From assembly GCF_035762065.1 (NCBI RefSeq), contig NZ_DASTPW010000043.1:1-64000 (forward strand): 64,000 nt of DNA, given 5' to 3'. This DNA is from Methylibium sp035762065. Lineage in GTDB: Bacteria; Pseudomonadota; Gammaproteobacteria; Burkholderiales; Burkholderiaceae_C. Below, piece by piece: positions 44,421 through 52,121 of the stretch; the stretch's first letter is position 1, and every line of letters begins with the position of its first letter. The position numbers and the translations under genes were made by a program. The notes beneath the pieces were generated by a model. That model searched no databases. It was given only the letters and a program-made list of their open reading frames with translations, and was not told the DNA's origin.

Positions 44421-44627
44421 GGCGGGGTCCTTTCCTGTGGCCTGGCTGCGCGCGCGAGACGGCGCGTTCCTCTCTCTGGCAACGCCCATTCCCGCGTGAG
44501 CCGGCCGTCCGGGTCGCAGCGGCGGTTGCCCATGCGCCTTCCGGCTTGACCCGGGAGGTCATCGACGCCTTGACCCCGGCGTCCCACACTGAGGCCATCA
44601 ATTCCCGACCCATCCGAGGAGAAGTCC

Positions 44628-44870
44628 ATGCCCGCCTTCGACGTCCTGCCGCTCGCCGTCGCCCTGCTGATCGGCCTCGCCGCGATCGGCTCCTGCCTCG
44701 GCATCGGGCTTTCGAGCAGCAAGTTCCTCGAGGCGGCGGCACGGCAGCCGGAGCTGATCGACACGCTGCAGACCAAGTACTTCCTGACCGCGGGCGTGAC
44801 CGACGGTGCCTTCATCATCGCGACCGGCATCGGCCTGTGGTTCGCGACCGCGAACCCCTTCAAGGGATGA
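44628..44870 (+). CDS. atpE: Orphan F-type ATP synthase subunit c
   Basis: 80 residues forming a two-helix hairpin. The polar loop ASARQPEL-like segment is AAARQPELIDTLQTKYFL, preceded by LAAIGSCLGIGLSSSKFLEA. The second helix TDGAFIIATGIGLWFATANPF carries the acidic residue (Asp) at the ion-binding position. This is subunit c of the F0 rotor, but no other atp gene is near, whereas atpE normally sits in the atpIBEFHAGDC operon. GAGGAGAAG precedes the ATG. Its stop overlaps the start of an XRE gene. It may be a paralogue used under special conditions or a membrane protein with another role. Confidence 0.85.
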   Translation: MPAFDVLPLAVALLIGLAAIGSCLGIGLSSSKFLEAAARQPELIDTLQTKYFLTAGVTDGAFIIATGIGLWFATANPFKG

Positions 44871-45682
44871 GCGCGCTCGCCGAGTCGGGCACCGCCAGGG
44901 TCGGCGAGCTGCTGCGCGGCTGGCGGGAGCGCAGGCGCCTGAGCCAGCTGAGCCTGGCGCTGGACGCCGGCGTCTCGACGCGGCACCTGAGCTGCGTCGA
45001 GACCGGCCGCGCGAAGCCGAGCGCCGAGCTGCTGCTCGCGCTGGCCGAGCAGCTGGGGCTGCCGCTGCGCGAGCGCAACCGGCTGCTGCTCGCCGCCGGC
45101 TTCGCGCCGCGCTTTTCCGAGACGCAGCTCGGCGCGCCGGGTCTGCAAGGCGTGCGCGCGGCGCTGCAACGGCTGCTCGACGCGCACCACCCCTATCCCG
45201 GCGTCGCGCTCGACCGGCACTGGAACGTCGTGCTCGCCAACGCGGCGGCGAAGACGCTGGTCGCGCAGCTGCCGGCTTTCCTTCAAGGGCCGCCGCTCAA
45301 CGTGTTCCGCGCGAGCCTGCACCCCGAGGGCATGGCCGCATGGACGCTCAACTTCGCGGACTGGGGCCGCTACCTGATCGACGAACTGCAGCGCGTCGCC
45401 GCATCCAGCACCGACGCCGCGACGCTCGCGCTCGCCGCGGAGGTGATGGCCTGGCCGAACGTCGCGGCACTCGCTCGCGAGCCGCGGGAGCAGGGCGCGC
45501 CCGAGGACGCGCCCGCGCTGCTGATCCCCTGCGTGCTCGAACTCGGCGGCGTGCGGCTGTCGCTGTTCACTACGCTCGCGACCTTCGGCTCGCCGCGCGA
45601 CGTGACGCTGGCCGAGCTGACCGTCGAGCTGTTCTACCCGGCCGACGCGGCGACCGAGGCGGCGTTGCGGGCCATGGGGTGA
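44867..45682 (+). CDS. XRE-family regulator with MmyB-like ligand-binding domain
   Basis: 271 residues. N-terminal HTH_3 (LLRGWRERRRLSQLSLALDA, then GVSTRHLSCVETGRAKPS) followed by the MmyB-like domain: LDAHHPYPGVALDRHWNVVL, FRASLHPEGM and LSLFTTLATFGSPRDVTLAE. Regulators of this class bind a small hydrophobic ligand and often control dehydrogenases or lipid genes. The ATG overlaps the stop of the atpE-like gene (ATGA), an unexpected pairing. Confidence 0.9.
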   Translation: MSALAESGTARVGELLRGWRERRRLSQLSLALDAGVSTRHLSCVETGRAKPSAELLLALAEQLGLPLRERNRLLLAAGFAPRFSETQLGAPGLQGVRAALQRLLDAHHPYPGVALDRHWNVVLANAAAKTLVAQLPAFLQGPPLNVFRASLHPEGMAAWTLNFADWGRYLIDELQRVAASSTDAATLALAAEVMAWPNVAALAREPREQGAPEDAPALLIPCVLELGGVRLSLFTTLATFGSPRDVTLAELTVELFYPADAATEAALRAMG

Positions 45683-45697
45683 ACCACGCCCGCAGGC

Positions 45698-46171
45698 TCA
45701 GGCGGCGCCGGGCGGCGTGCCGACGGCTGCGGCCTCGCTCGTCTCGGCCCCGCGCTCCGCATAGCGGTTGAACCGCCACGCGGTCCCCTCGTGCGTGATG
45801 CGCCGCCACACCGCGCGCTTCGCGCCGGGGCTCATCGCCGGCCAGTGCTGCACCTCGCCCTCGGTGCGGCCGCAGCCCTTGCACACCGAGTCGCCCTGGC
45901 TGGTCGAGCAGATCGCGATGCAGGGCGCGTCGGGCGTGGTCGCGTACCAGGCGAGCCAGGCGTCGCGGGCCTTTGGCGGCATCGTCGCCTCGTCGCACTG
46001 CGACTCGCGGTAGTAGACGAGCAGCGCGTACACCTCGGCCAGCGCGCGCACTTCGGGGCAGGCGCTGACGTTGTCGGGCGACGGCGAACGTTCGCGCCAC
46101 CAGTTGATGGCGGATTCGATGTCGTTGATGTGGATGCCGGCCATGGTCGGCACGAGGTCGTCGCGCTTCAC
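45698..46171 (-). CDS. DUF3717-DUF1289 fusion protein
   Basis: 157 residues from a GTG start overlapping the trpS stop. Residues 9-75 match DUF3717 (AGIHINDIESAINWWRERSP); residues 82-120 match DUF1289, a small four-Cys probable Fe-S or Zn module (PCIAICSTSQGDSVCKGCGR then TEGEVQHW). It is translated in coupling with trpS. Function unknown. The pairing with trpS is the sort of arrangement seen in Burkholderiales. Confidence 0.88.
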   Translation of the reverse strand: MKRDDLVPTMAGIHINDIESAINWWRERSPSPDNVSACPEVRALAEVYALLVYYRESQCDEATMPPKARDAWLAWYATTPDAPCIAICSTSQGDSVCKGCGRTEGEVQHWPAMSPGAKRAVWRRITHEGTAWRFNRYAERGAETSEAAAVGTPPGAA

Positions 46172-47487
46172 GGCGCCGGTTCGGCCGCGACGAGCGCGGC
46201 CAGCGCCGCCTCGACGCGCTGCGCATCGACGCCCGCGCCGCGCCGCACCGGCGCGCCGGCCAGCGCCGCGGCGCCTTCGGCTTTCAGCCGCTTGACCCAG
46301 GCGCCGGCCTCACGGCCTTCGGCGAAGCCGTCGCTTTGCAGCAGCGTCTGCCCGGCGGCATCGACGAGCTTGAAATGGAAGCGGCCGTCGGTCTCGCGGT
46401 ACTGCTTGAAGTTCGCGAGCGCGACCGGGCCGTCCTTCGCCGCGGCCGGCCTCGCGATCGACGCCGGCACCGCCAGCATCGGCCGCAGGCCCACGGCCCG
46501 CCGCAGGCTTTCGAGGAAGGGCTTCGCGACCGCGCGCGCCTTCTGGGCGCCGGCCTGCAGCGTTTCCTCGATGCGCTCGGGGTGGCTCATCAATTCGTCG
46601 TAGCGCGCGCGCATCGGCGCGAGCTCGCGATCGATCTGCTCGACGAGCCTGTGCTTCGCATCGCCCCAGCCGAGCCCGGCGCGCAGCTCGGCGCGGAAGG
46701 CCGCGCGCTCGTCGGCGCTCGCGAACGCATCGAAGATCGCGACGAGCGCCGTGCCCTCCGGCTCCTTCGGCTCGCCGGGCAGCCTGGAGTCGGTGACGAT
46801 GCGCGCCACGGCGTCGCGCAGGCCCTTCGCGCCGCCCTCGAACAGCGGCACGATGTTGTCGTAGCTCTTGCTCATCTTGCGGCCGTCGAGGCCCGGCAGC
46901 AGCTCGACCTCGGCCTCCACCTCGGCCTGCGGCAGCACGAACAGATCGTGGCCCTGGCCGTACTGGTGGTTGAAGCGCTGCGCGAGGTCGCGCGCCATCT
47001 CGATGTGCTGGACTTGGTCCTTGCCGACCGGCACGCGGTGCGCGTTGAACAGCAGGATGTCGGCCGCCATCAGGATCGGGTAGCTGTACAGCCCCATCGA
47101 GATGCCGGCGTCGGCGTCTTCGCCCGCCGCCAGGTTCGCGTCGAGCGCCGCCTTGTAGGCATGCGCGCGGTTCATCTGGCCCTTCGCGGTGACGCAGGTC
47201 AGCAGCCAGGTCAGCTCGGGCGTCTCAGGGATGTCGCTTTGCCGGTAGAAGGCCACGCGCTGCGGATCGAGCCCGCAAGCCAGCCAGGTCGCGGCCAGCT
47301 CAAGCCGCGAGCGCTCGATGCGATCGGGCTCGTCGCACTTGATCAACGCGTGGTAGTCGGCCAGGAAGAAGAAGCTCTGCACGCCGGCCTCGCGGCTCGC
47401 GGCAATCGCCGGGCGGATCGCGCCGACGTAGTTGCCGAGGTGGGGCGTGCCGGTGGTGGTGATGCCGGTGAGGACGCGGGCTTTCAT
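46168..47487 (-). CDS. trpS: Tryptophanyl-tRNA synthetase
   Basis: 439 residues. Class I signatures: TTGTPHLGNYVGAI (HIGH-type) near residue 11 and GRKMSKSYDN (KMSKS) near 201. Domain order is the Rossmann catalytic core, then the anticodon-binding helices (AFRAELRAGLGWGDAKHRLV). After about residue 345 there is an extra C-terminal DUF1508-like segment (ANFKQYRETDGRFHFKLVDA, then AGQTLLQSDGF), so it is longer than the roughly 330-residue E. coli enzyme. The start at 47487 (MKARVL) was preferred over upstream frames. Confidence 0.96.
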   Translation of the reverse strand: MKARVLTGITTTGTPHLGNYVGAIRPAIAASREAGVQSFFFLADYHALIKCDEPDRIERSRLELAATWLACGLDPQRVAFYRQSDIPETPELTWLLTCVTAKGQMNRAHAYKAALDANLAAGEDADAGISMGLYSYPILMAADILLFNAHRVPVGKDQVQHIEMARDLAQRFNHQYGQGHDLFVLPQAEVEAEVELLPGLDGRKMSKSYDNIVPLFEGGAKGLRDAVARIVTDSRLPGEPKEPEGTALVAIFDAFASADERAAFRAELRAGLGWGDAKHRLVEQIDRELAPMRARYDELMSHPERIEETLQAGAQKARAVAKPFLESLRRAVGLRPMLAVPASIARPAAAKDGPVALANFKQYRETDGRFHFKLVDAAGQTLLQSDGFAEGREAGAWVKRLKAEGAAALAGAPVRRGAGVDAQRVEAALAALVAAEPAP

Positions 47488-47543
47488 GGGGCGTGTGCGA
47501 TGAAGAAAAGCCATTCTAGGAAGGGGTCGTGGCCGGGTTGTTG

Positions 47544-47568
47544 TTCGTTTATGCCGTCGCGGCTTCGC
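47544..47568 (+). promoter_or_regulatory. PIP/hrpII box upstream of the metalloprotease-like effector
   Basis: TTCGT (47544-47548), 15 bases, TTCGC (47564-47568): exact TTCGB-N15-TTCGB. It lies in the divergent gap between trpS and the plus-strand gene at 47648. Confidence 0.82.
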
Positions 47569-47598
47569 TCGAACGCCTGTTCCCGCAGCGACTGCCAG

Positions 47599-47604
47599 CA
47601 GAGT
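47599..47604 (+). promoter_or_regulatory. -10 element paired with the PIP box
   Basis: CAGAGT matches the YANNNT -10 of Hrp-regulon promoters and lies exactly 30 bases after the PIP box, within the 30-32 bases required. Transcription would start near 47611. Confidence 0.7.
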
Positions 47605-47647
47605 TCGAGCGTTCAGCACGCTTCAGTACCGACTCACCGCCGCCGTC

Positions 47648-48538
47648 GTGAACATCCGCAACTTCTTGTCGGGTCGGCTGTTCGATCCGCCGTCGCCCGA
47701 AAACACGCGGTCCAACTCTCCTCGCAAGCCGACCTTGCGGCGTTCGCCCTCCTCGGCCCATGACCTGTCGGCGCGCTCGAGCTCGAACGACGACAGCACG
47801 AGCGATGCGAGCAGTTCGCCGCGTTCTTACACGTCGGGTACCTGGCGTCTCGACGCGATGAAGCGAAGCCGCGAAAGCACCAGTCCTGAAGCGGCCGAAT
47901 CAAGCCGCCGCCGCGTGGCGAGCGAGAACGTCCGCGACGACTCGCCGGTGCGCGAAGCGCATGTGGCGTCCACGCGCAGCCGTTCAGTCTCGCCAGAACC
48001 CAGCTCGCCCGCGGCGCGCGAGCTTTCAGTGGCGGAAATGGACGAGCGCTACCCGCCGCCGTCGCTCGCCAACCCGTTGGCGCGGCCCCGCCTGCTCGAA
48101 GCCGATGTCGAGGCGATGCTGCCGAGCGCCGTCGAATGGGTTCAGGAACGGGAGGCGTACGCCGAGGAACACGGCCGTGCCTTGGTGGGGCCCGAGCTGG
48201 ACTGGGCACGCGAGGCCGGTGTGAACGACTTGGCTTCAGTGCGCATCGTCGTCGGCGAGCTGCCGACGCCGTCCGATTCGACGCTTGACCGCTCCTTCCG
48301 CGCGCTCGGCCTGGACCCGCAGCGCCTGGCCGCCCTAACCCTGGGGCACACGGTTTTCATCAACGACTGGGTGACGCGCCAGTTCGAAACCGTGCTTACC
48401 CACGAGCTGCGCCATGTCAAGCAGCGCGAGGATGCCGGCTCGGTCGAAGCCTATCTGCGTGCCTACGTCAGCCAGGTCAGCCGCTTCGGCTACCAGGGCG
48501 CGGGTCTCGAGTTCGACGCATACAGGCACCAGCACTGA
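47648..48538 (+). CDS. Putative type III effector with C-terminal zinc-metalloprotease motif
   Basis: 296 residues from a GTG at 47648, placed about 37 bases after the predicted Hrp-type transcription start; no strong ribosome site. Residues 1-130 are strongly Ser/Pro/Arg-rich and low in complexity, without a Sec signal, as is usual for type III export regions (MNIRNFLSGRLFDPPSPENT). The C-terminal part (about 175-296) ends with VLTHELRHVKQ (His252, Glu253, His256) and LEFDAY (Glu288), a gluzincin-like HExxH...E arrangement reminiscent of DUF4157-type and other toxin metallopeptidases. No homologue can be named. It sits alone between housekeeping genes trpS and purN, consistent with insertion of a single effector gene. 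Confidence 0.75.
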   Translation: MNIRNFLSGRLFDPPSPENTRSNSPRKPTLRRSPSSAHDLSARSSSNDDSTSDASSSPRSYTSGTWRLDAMKRSRESTSPEAAESSRRRVASENVRDDSPVREAHVASTRSRSVSPEPSSPAARELSVAEMDERYPPPSLANPLARPRLLEADVEAMLPSAVEWVQEREAYAEEHGRALVGPELDWAREAGVNDLASVRIVVGELPTPSDSTLDRSFRALGLDPQRLAALTLGHTVFINDWVTRQFETVLTHELRHVKQREDAGSVEAYLRAYVSQVSRFGYQGAGLEFDAYRHQH

Positions 48539-48572
48539 GCACAGCCGCAGGCGACTTCTACACTCGTCGCCG

Positions 48573-49205
48573 ATGAAACGCCTCGTGATCCTGATCTCCG
48601 GCCGTGGCTCGAACCTGCCGTCGATCTTCGAGGCCTGCGAGCGCGAGTGCTGGCCGGCGCAGATCGTCGGAGTCATCGGCAACCGCCCGGGCGCCGCCGG
48701 GCTCGACGTGGCGCGTGCTCACGGCATCGCGCCGCAGGTCGTCGACCACAAGCTCTTCGCGAGCCGCGAGGCCTTCGATGCGGCGCTGGCCGAAGCGATC
48801 GACGCGCACCGGCCCGACCTCGTCGTGCTCGCCGGCTTCATGCGCGTGCTGACCGCTGGCTTCGTCGAGCGCTACGCCGGGCGGATGGTGAACATCCATC
48901 CGTCGCTGCTGCCGGCCTTCACCGGCCTGCACACGCACCGGCGCGCGATCGAGGCCGGCTGCAAGCTCGCCGGCGCGACGGTGCACTACGTGACGCCGGA
49001 GCTGGACTTCGGGCCCATCGTCGCGCAGGCGGCGGTGCCGGTGGAGCCGGGCGACGACGAGGCGGCGCTCGCCGCGCGCGTGCTCGACGCGGAACGGCGG
49101 CTCTACCCGACGGCGCTGCGCTGGATCGTGCGCGAGCGCGTGTCGATCGACGCGGCCAGCGGCCTCGTCACGCAGCTCGACGGCGAGCCGCAGTGGCTGC
49201 GTTGA
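48573..49205 (+). CDS. purN: Phosphoribosylglycinamide formyltransferase 1
   Basis: 210 residues. It has the N10-formyl-THF dependent transferase fold: LVILISGRGSNLPSIFEACE at the N-terminus, LVVLAGFMRVLTAGFVERY, and NIHPSLLPAFTGLHTHRRAI with the catalytic Asn/His, plus the Asp in TPELDFGPIVAQAA. It formylates GAR in purine synthesis. The 3' end overlaps the convergent GNAT gene by 38 bases. Confidence 0.96.
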   Translation: MKRLVILISGRGSNLPSIFEACERECWPAQIVGVIGNRPGAAGLDVARAHGIAPQVVDHKLFASREAFDAALAEAIDAHRPDLVVLAGFMRVLTAGFVERYAGRMVNIHPSLLPAFTGLHTHRRAIEAGCKLAGATVHYVTPELDFGPIVAQAAVPVEPGDDEAALAARVLDAERRLYPTALRWIVRERVSIDAASGLVTQLDGEPQWLR

Positions 49206-49782
49206 GCGCTGGGGCGACGTCGAGCGGCCGGTCGAGCCGGTAGACGAGGTGCCGGCGGTCGTCGGCCGGGTTGTCGGGGGCCATGTCGCCGGCCGCGACC
49301 CGCGCGAAGCCGGCGCTCGCGAGCGTGCGCCATGACGCCGGGTTGTCGGCATGCGTCGCGACGACGACGCACACCGCTTCAATGTCGTCCTGCCAGAGCT
49401 TCCCGACGAAGCGTTCGACCATCGCGCGGCCCCAGCCGCGGCCGATCAAGGACGGCGGACCGATCAGGTAGTCGATCCCCCATGCGCCGGGCGGGATCGG
49501 CGCCAGCGCCGCCAGCTCGTCCCGGTAGTCCGGATACGCGGCGAGCCGGTAGCGCTGCACGAAGCCGAGCGCCTGTTCTTCGACGCAGGCGACGAACACC
49601 TCGGCCGGCTCGCTGCCGTCGATGCAGCCGCCGTAGTCGGCCTCGAGCCCGGCCGGCGTCGCGTCGTCGGCCCACCAGCGCGCGATGTGCGGCTCGACGA
49701 GCCAGCCGGCCAGCGTCGGGAAGTCGTCGCGGCGCAACGGCCGGAAGTCGATCGACGGGGCCGGCGCCTTGCTTCGCGTCAT
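49168..49782 (-). CDS. GNAT acetyltransferase, AacA/RimJ-like
   Basis: 204 residues. N-terminal DFRPLRRDDFPTLAGWLVEP followed by HIARWW, a conserved start in the aminoglycoside 6'-acetyltransferase-like (Acetyltransf_8) group. GIDYLIGPPSLIGRGWGRAM is the acetyl-CoA binding motif A, and DNPASWRTLASAGFARV motif B. The substrate is not determined; similar proteins include siderophore and antibiotic acetylases. Its end overlaps purN in the opposite direction. Confidence 0.9.
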   Translation of the reverse strand: MTRSKAPAPSIDFRPLRRDDFPTLAGWLVEPHIARWWADDATPAGLEADYGGCIDGSEPAEVFVACVEEQALGFVQRYRLAAYPDYRDELAALAPIPPGAWGIDYLIGPPSLIGRGWGRAMVERFVGKLWQDDIEAVCVVVATHADNPASWRTLASAGFARVAAGDMAPDNPADDRRHLVYRLDRPLDVAPALNAATAARRRAA

Positions 49783-49786
49783 CGGC

Positions 49787-50221
49787 TCAGCGCACCACCA
49801 GCACCGGCACCGCGGTGTGCGTCAGCACCTTCTGTGTCTGGCTGCCGAGCAGCATCGCGCGCACACCGCGGCGACCGTGCGAGGCCATCACGATCACATC
49901 GCAGCCACGCTGCGTCGCGTGGCCGATGATGGCTTCGTAGGGATGCGCGGCCTCGGTGACGTGGACGCTGCAGGCGATGCCGGCGCTCTCGCAGGCGAGC
50001 GCGATCGCCTGCACGCGCTGCGTCGCGATGCGCTGCTGCGTTTCGCGGAAGTCGACCGGCGGCGGCGGATCCACCTCGCCGATCACGCCATATTGGAAAG
50101 GCTCGACCGCGGCGAGCGCCTCGATCTGCGCGCCGAGCGGCTTCGCGAGGCCGATCGCGGCGGCGATCGCCTTCTCGGTGATCGGGCTGCCGTCGGTGGG
50201 AACCAGGATGCGTCGGTACAT
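49787..50221 (-). CDS. Universal stress protein (UspA family)
   Basis: 144 residues. MYRRILVPTDGSPITEKAIA at the N-terminus and the ATP-binding signature VIVMASHGRRGVRAMLLGSQTQKVLTHT near the end place it in the ATP-binding Usp class. It lies directly upstream (four bases) of the GNAT gene on the same strand. Confidence 0.95.
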   Translation of the reverse strand: MYRRILVPTDGSPITEKAIAAAIGLAKPLGAQIEALAAVEPFQYGVIGEVDPPPPVDFRETQQRIATQRVQAIALACESAGIACSVHVTEAAHPYEAIIGHATQRGCDVIVMASHGRRGVRAMLLGSQTQKVLTHTAVPVLVVR

Positions 50222-50303
50222 GAGGCGCTCCGCGGGGTCCGGGTGAGCGGACCTTGCGCCGCGTTCACGCGGCCGTCAAGGGTGGTTCGACGCGCGTGCC
50301 GCG

Positions 50304-51173
50304 TCAGCCGATCGCGATCGGCCGCGTCGCGTCGGCGCACCACTCGCTCCACGAGCCGGGGTAGAGCGCCGAGCCCGCGAGGCCCGCGGCGTCCATCGCC
50401 AGCAGGTTGTGGCAGGCGGTGACGCCGGAGCCGCACTGGTGCACGACGTCGGCGGCCGGCGCGCCGCCAAGCAGCGGCACGAACGCCGCGCGCAAGGCGT
50501 CGGGCGGCAGGAAGCGGCCCTGCGCGTCGAGGTTGTCCTTGAACGGCCGGTTCAGCGCGCCGGGAATGTGGCCGGCGATCGGGTCAAGCGGCTCGACCTC
50601 ACCGCGGAAGCGCTCCGGCGCGCGCGCGTCGATCAGGCGCAGCGTGCCGAGCCGGGCGCCGAGCGCGTCGGCGTCGATGCTGGCGACGAGCGAAGCGCCC
50701 GCCGGGTAGGGCGCGGCGGGCGTCGGCGCCGGCGGCGGCTCGCTGCTCAGCGGGTGGCCGGCGGCCGTCCAGGCGGCGACGCCGCCGTCGAGCACCGCGA
50801 CTTCGGCGTGGCCCAGCCAGCGCAGCATCCACCACGCGCGCGCGGCGTAGACGCCGCCCTGGCGGTCATGGACGACGACCGCGGTGGCCGGCCCGACGCC
50901 GAAGCGGCCGAGGGTCGCGGCGAAGGCCTCGCGCGCGGGCAGCGGGTGGCGGCCGCGGAAGCGACCGTCGGGCGCCGGCGCGTGGTCGGCCAGGTCGCGA
51001 TCGAGATGCAGGTACAGCGCGCCGGGCAGGTGGCCCGCCGCCCAGGCGCGCTCGCCGGCGGCAGGGTCGGCGAGGTCGAAGGAGGCGTCGAGCAGCGTCG
51101 TCGGCGCGCCCGAGGCGAGGCGCTCGGCGAGCGTCGCGGCATCGATCAAGGGCTTCGGCAGGGGCGGGTTCAT
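50304..51173 (-). CDS. sseA: Thiosulfate/3-mercaptopyruvate sulfurtransferase
   Basis: 289 residues with two rhodanese domains. The inactive N-terminal domain has HLPGALYLHLDRDL; the C-terminal domain carries the active-site loop VVHQCGSGVTACHNLL. The CGSGVTA loop matches 3-mercaptopyruvate sulfurtransferases rather than the CRKGV loop of classical thiosulfate rhodanese. It moves sulfane sulfur to thiol acceptors. It starts five bases after the DMT-transporter gene. Confidence 0.92.
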   Translation of the reverse strand: MNPPLPKPLIDAATLAERLASGAPTTLLDASFDLADPAAGERAWAAGHLPGALYLHLDRDLADHAPAPDGRFRGRHPLPAREAFAATLGRFGVGPATAVVVHDRQGGVYAARAWWMLRWLGHAEVAVLDGGVAAWTAAGHPLSSEPPPAPTPAAPYPAGASLVASIDADALGARLGTLRLIDARAPERFRGEVEPLDPIAGHIPGALNRPFKDNLDAQGRFLPPDALRAAFVPLLGGAPAADVVHQCGSGVTACHNLLAMDAAGLAGSALYPGSWSEWCADATRPIAIG

Positions 51174-51178
51174 GCGGC

Positions 51179-52060
51179 TCAGCTCTCCAGCGTCGAGGTC
51201 TTGGCATCGGTGGGTGCGGCGCGGCTGCGCAATTGCGTCGCCGCGAGGCCGGCGGCGATCACCAGCGCGGTGCCGGCCAGCGCCATGGGTGTCACCGGGT
51301 CGTCGAACAGCAGCACGCCGAAACCGAAGGCGTAGGCGATCCCGAGGTACTGCAGGCTCGCGTTGACCAGCGTCCGGCCGATCGCATAGGCGCGGGTCAT
51401 CATCAACTGCGCCGCGGTCGCGAAGATGCCGACGGCGAGCAGCGAGACGACGCCTTCGAACGTGTGCGTCGTCGAGAGGCCGGTGAACGGCAGCGTCGCG
51501 AGCCCGGCCGTCATGCCGCCGAGCGAGAAGTAGAAGACGACGCGCGGCTCCGGCTCGCCGACGCGACCGAGCGCGGTGACTTGCAGGTAGGCCAGCGCGG
51601 ACAGCACGCCCGACAGCAGGCCGAGCAGGCCGTGCCAGAGCTGGTCGCGCTCGATCGTCGGCCGCAGGATCAGCGCCACGCCGACGAAGCCGACCAGCAC
51701 CGTCGCGACGAGCCGCGCATCGATGCTGGAGCGGCCGAGCATCACCGCGCCGCCGATCAGGAACACCGCCATCCAGACCGAGGACATGTAGTTCAGCGTC
51801 ATCGCGGTAGCCAGCGGCAGCCCGGCGATCGCGTAGAACCACAGGCCCAGCGCGGTGACGCCGACGGCCGAGCGCCAAAGGTGCATCGCCGGGACCGGCG
51901 TCGCAAGCGCGATGCCCCGCCGGCGCGCGAGCAGGGCCATCGCGACCGCGCCGACCAGGCCCCGGAAGAAGACGATCTCGCCGGTGGCGTAGTGGCTCGA
52001 CGCGAACTTGACGCCCACGCCCATCGCGGCGAACAACAACGTGGCCAGCGCCATCAGCAC
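51179..52060 (-). CDS. EamA/DMT-family transporter
   Basis: 293 residues with ten hydrophobic segments in two EamA repeats. Motifs include FFRGLVGAVAMALLARRRG and LGIAYAFGFGVLLFDDPVTP. The substrate is unknown; relatives export amino acids or metabolites. The start may be the GTG at 52060 or the ATG at 52054. Confidence 0.9.
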   Translation of the reverse strand: MLMALATLLFAAMGVGVKFASSHYATGEIVFFRGLVGAVAMALLARRRGIALATPVPAMHLWRSAVGVTALGLWFYAIAGLPLATAMTLNYMSSVWMAVFLIGGAVMLGRSSIDARLVATVLVGFVGVALILRPTIERDQLWHGLLGLLSGVLSALAYLQVTALGRVGEPEPRVVFYFSLGGMTAGLATLPFTGLSTTHTFEGVVSLLAVGIFATAAQLMMTRAYAIGRTLVNASLQYLGIAYAFGFGVLLFDDPVTPMALAGTALVIAAGLAATQLRSRAAPTDAKTSTLES

Positions 52061-52121
52061 CGGCGCCGGCAGGCCGGCGGGCGCGGCGTGGTTCAGCGCA
52101 GGTCCGGGGACATCCGCCGCC

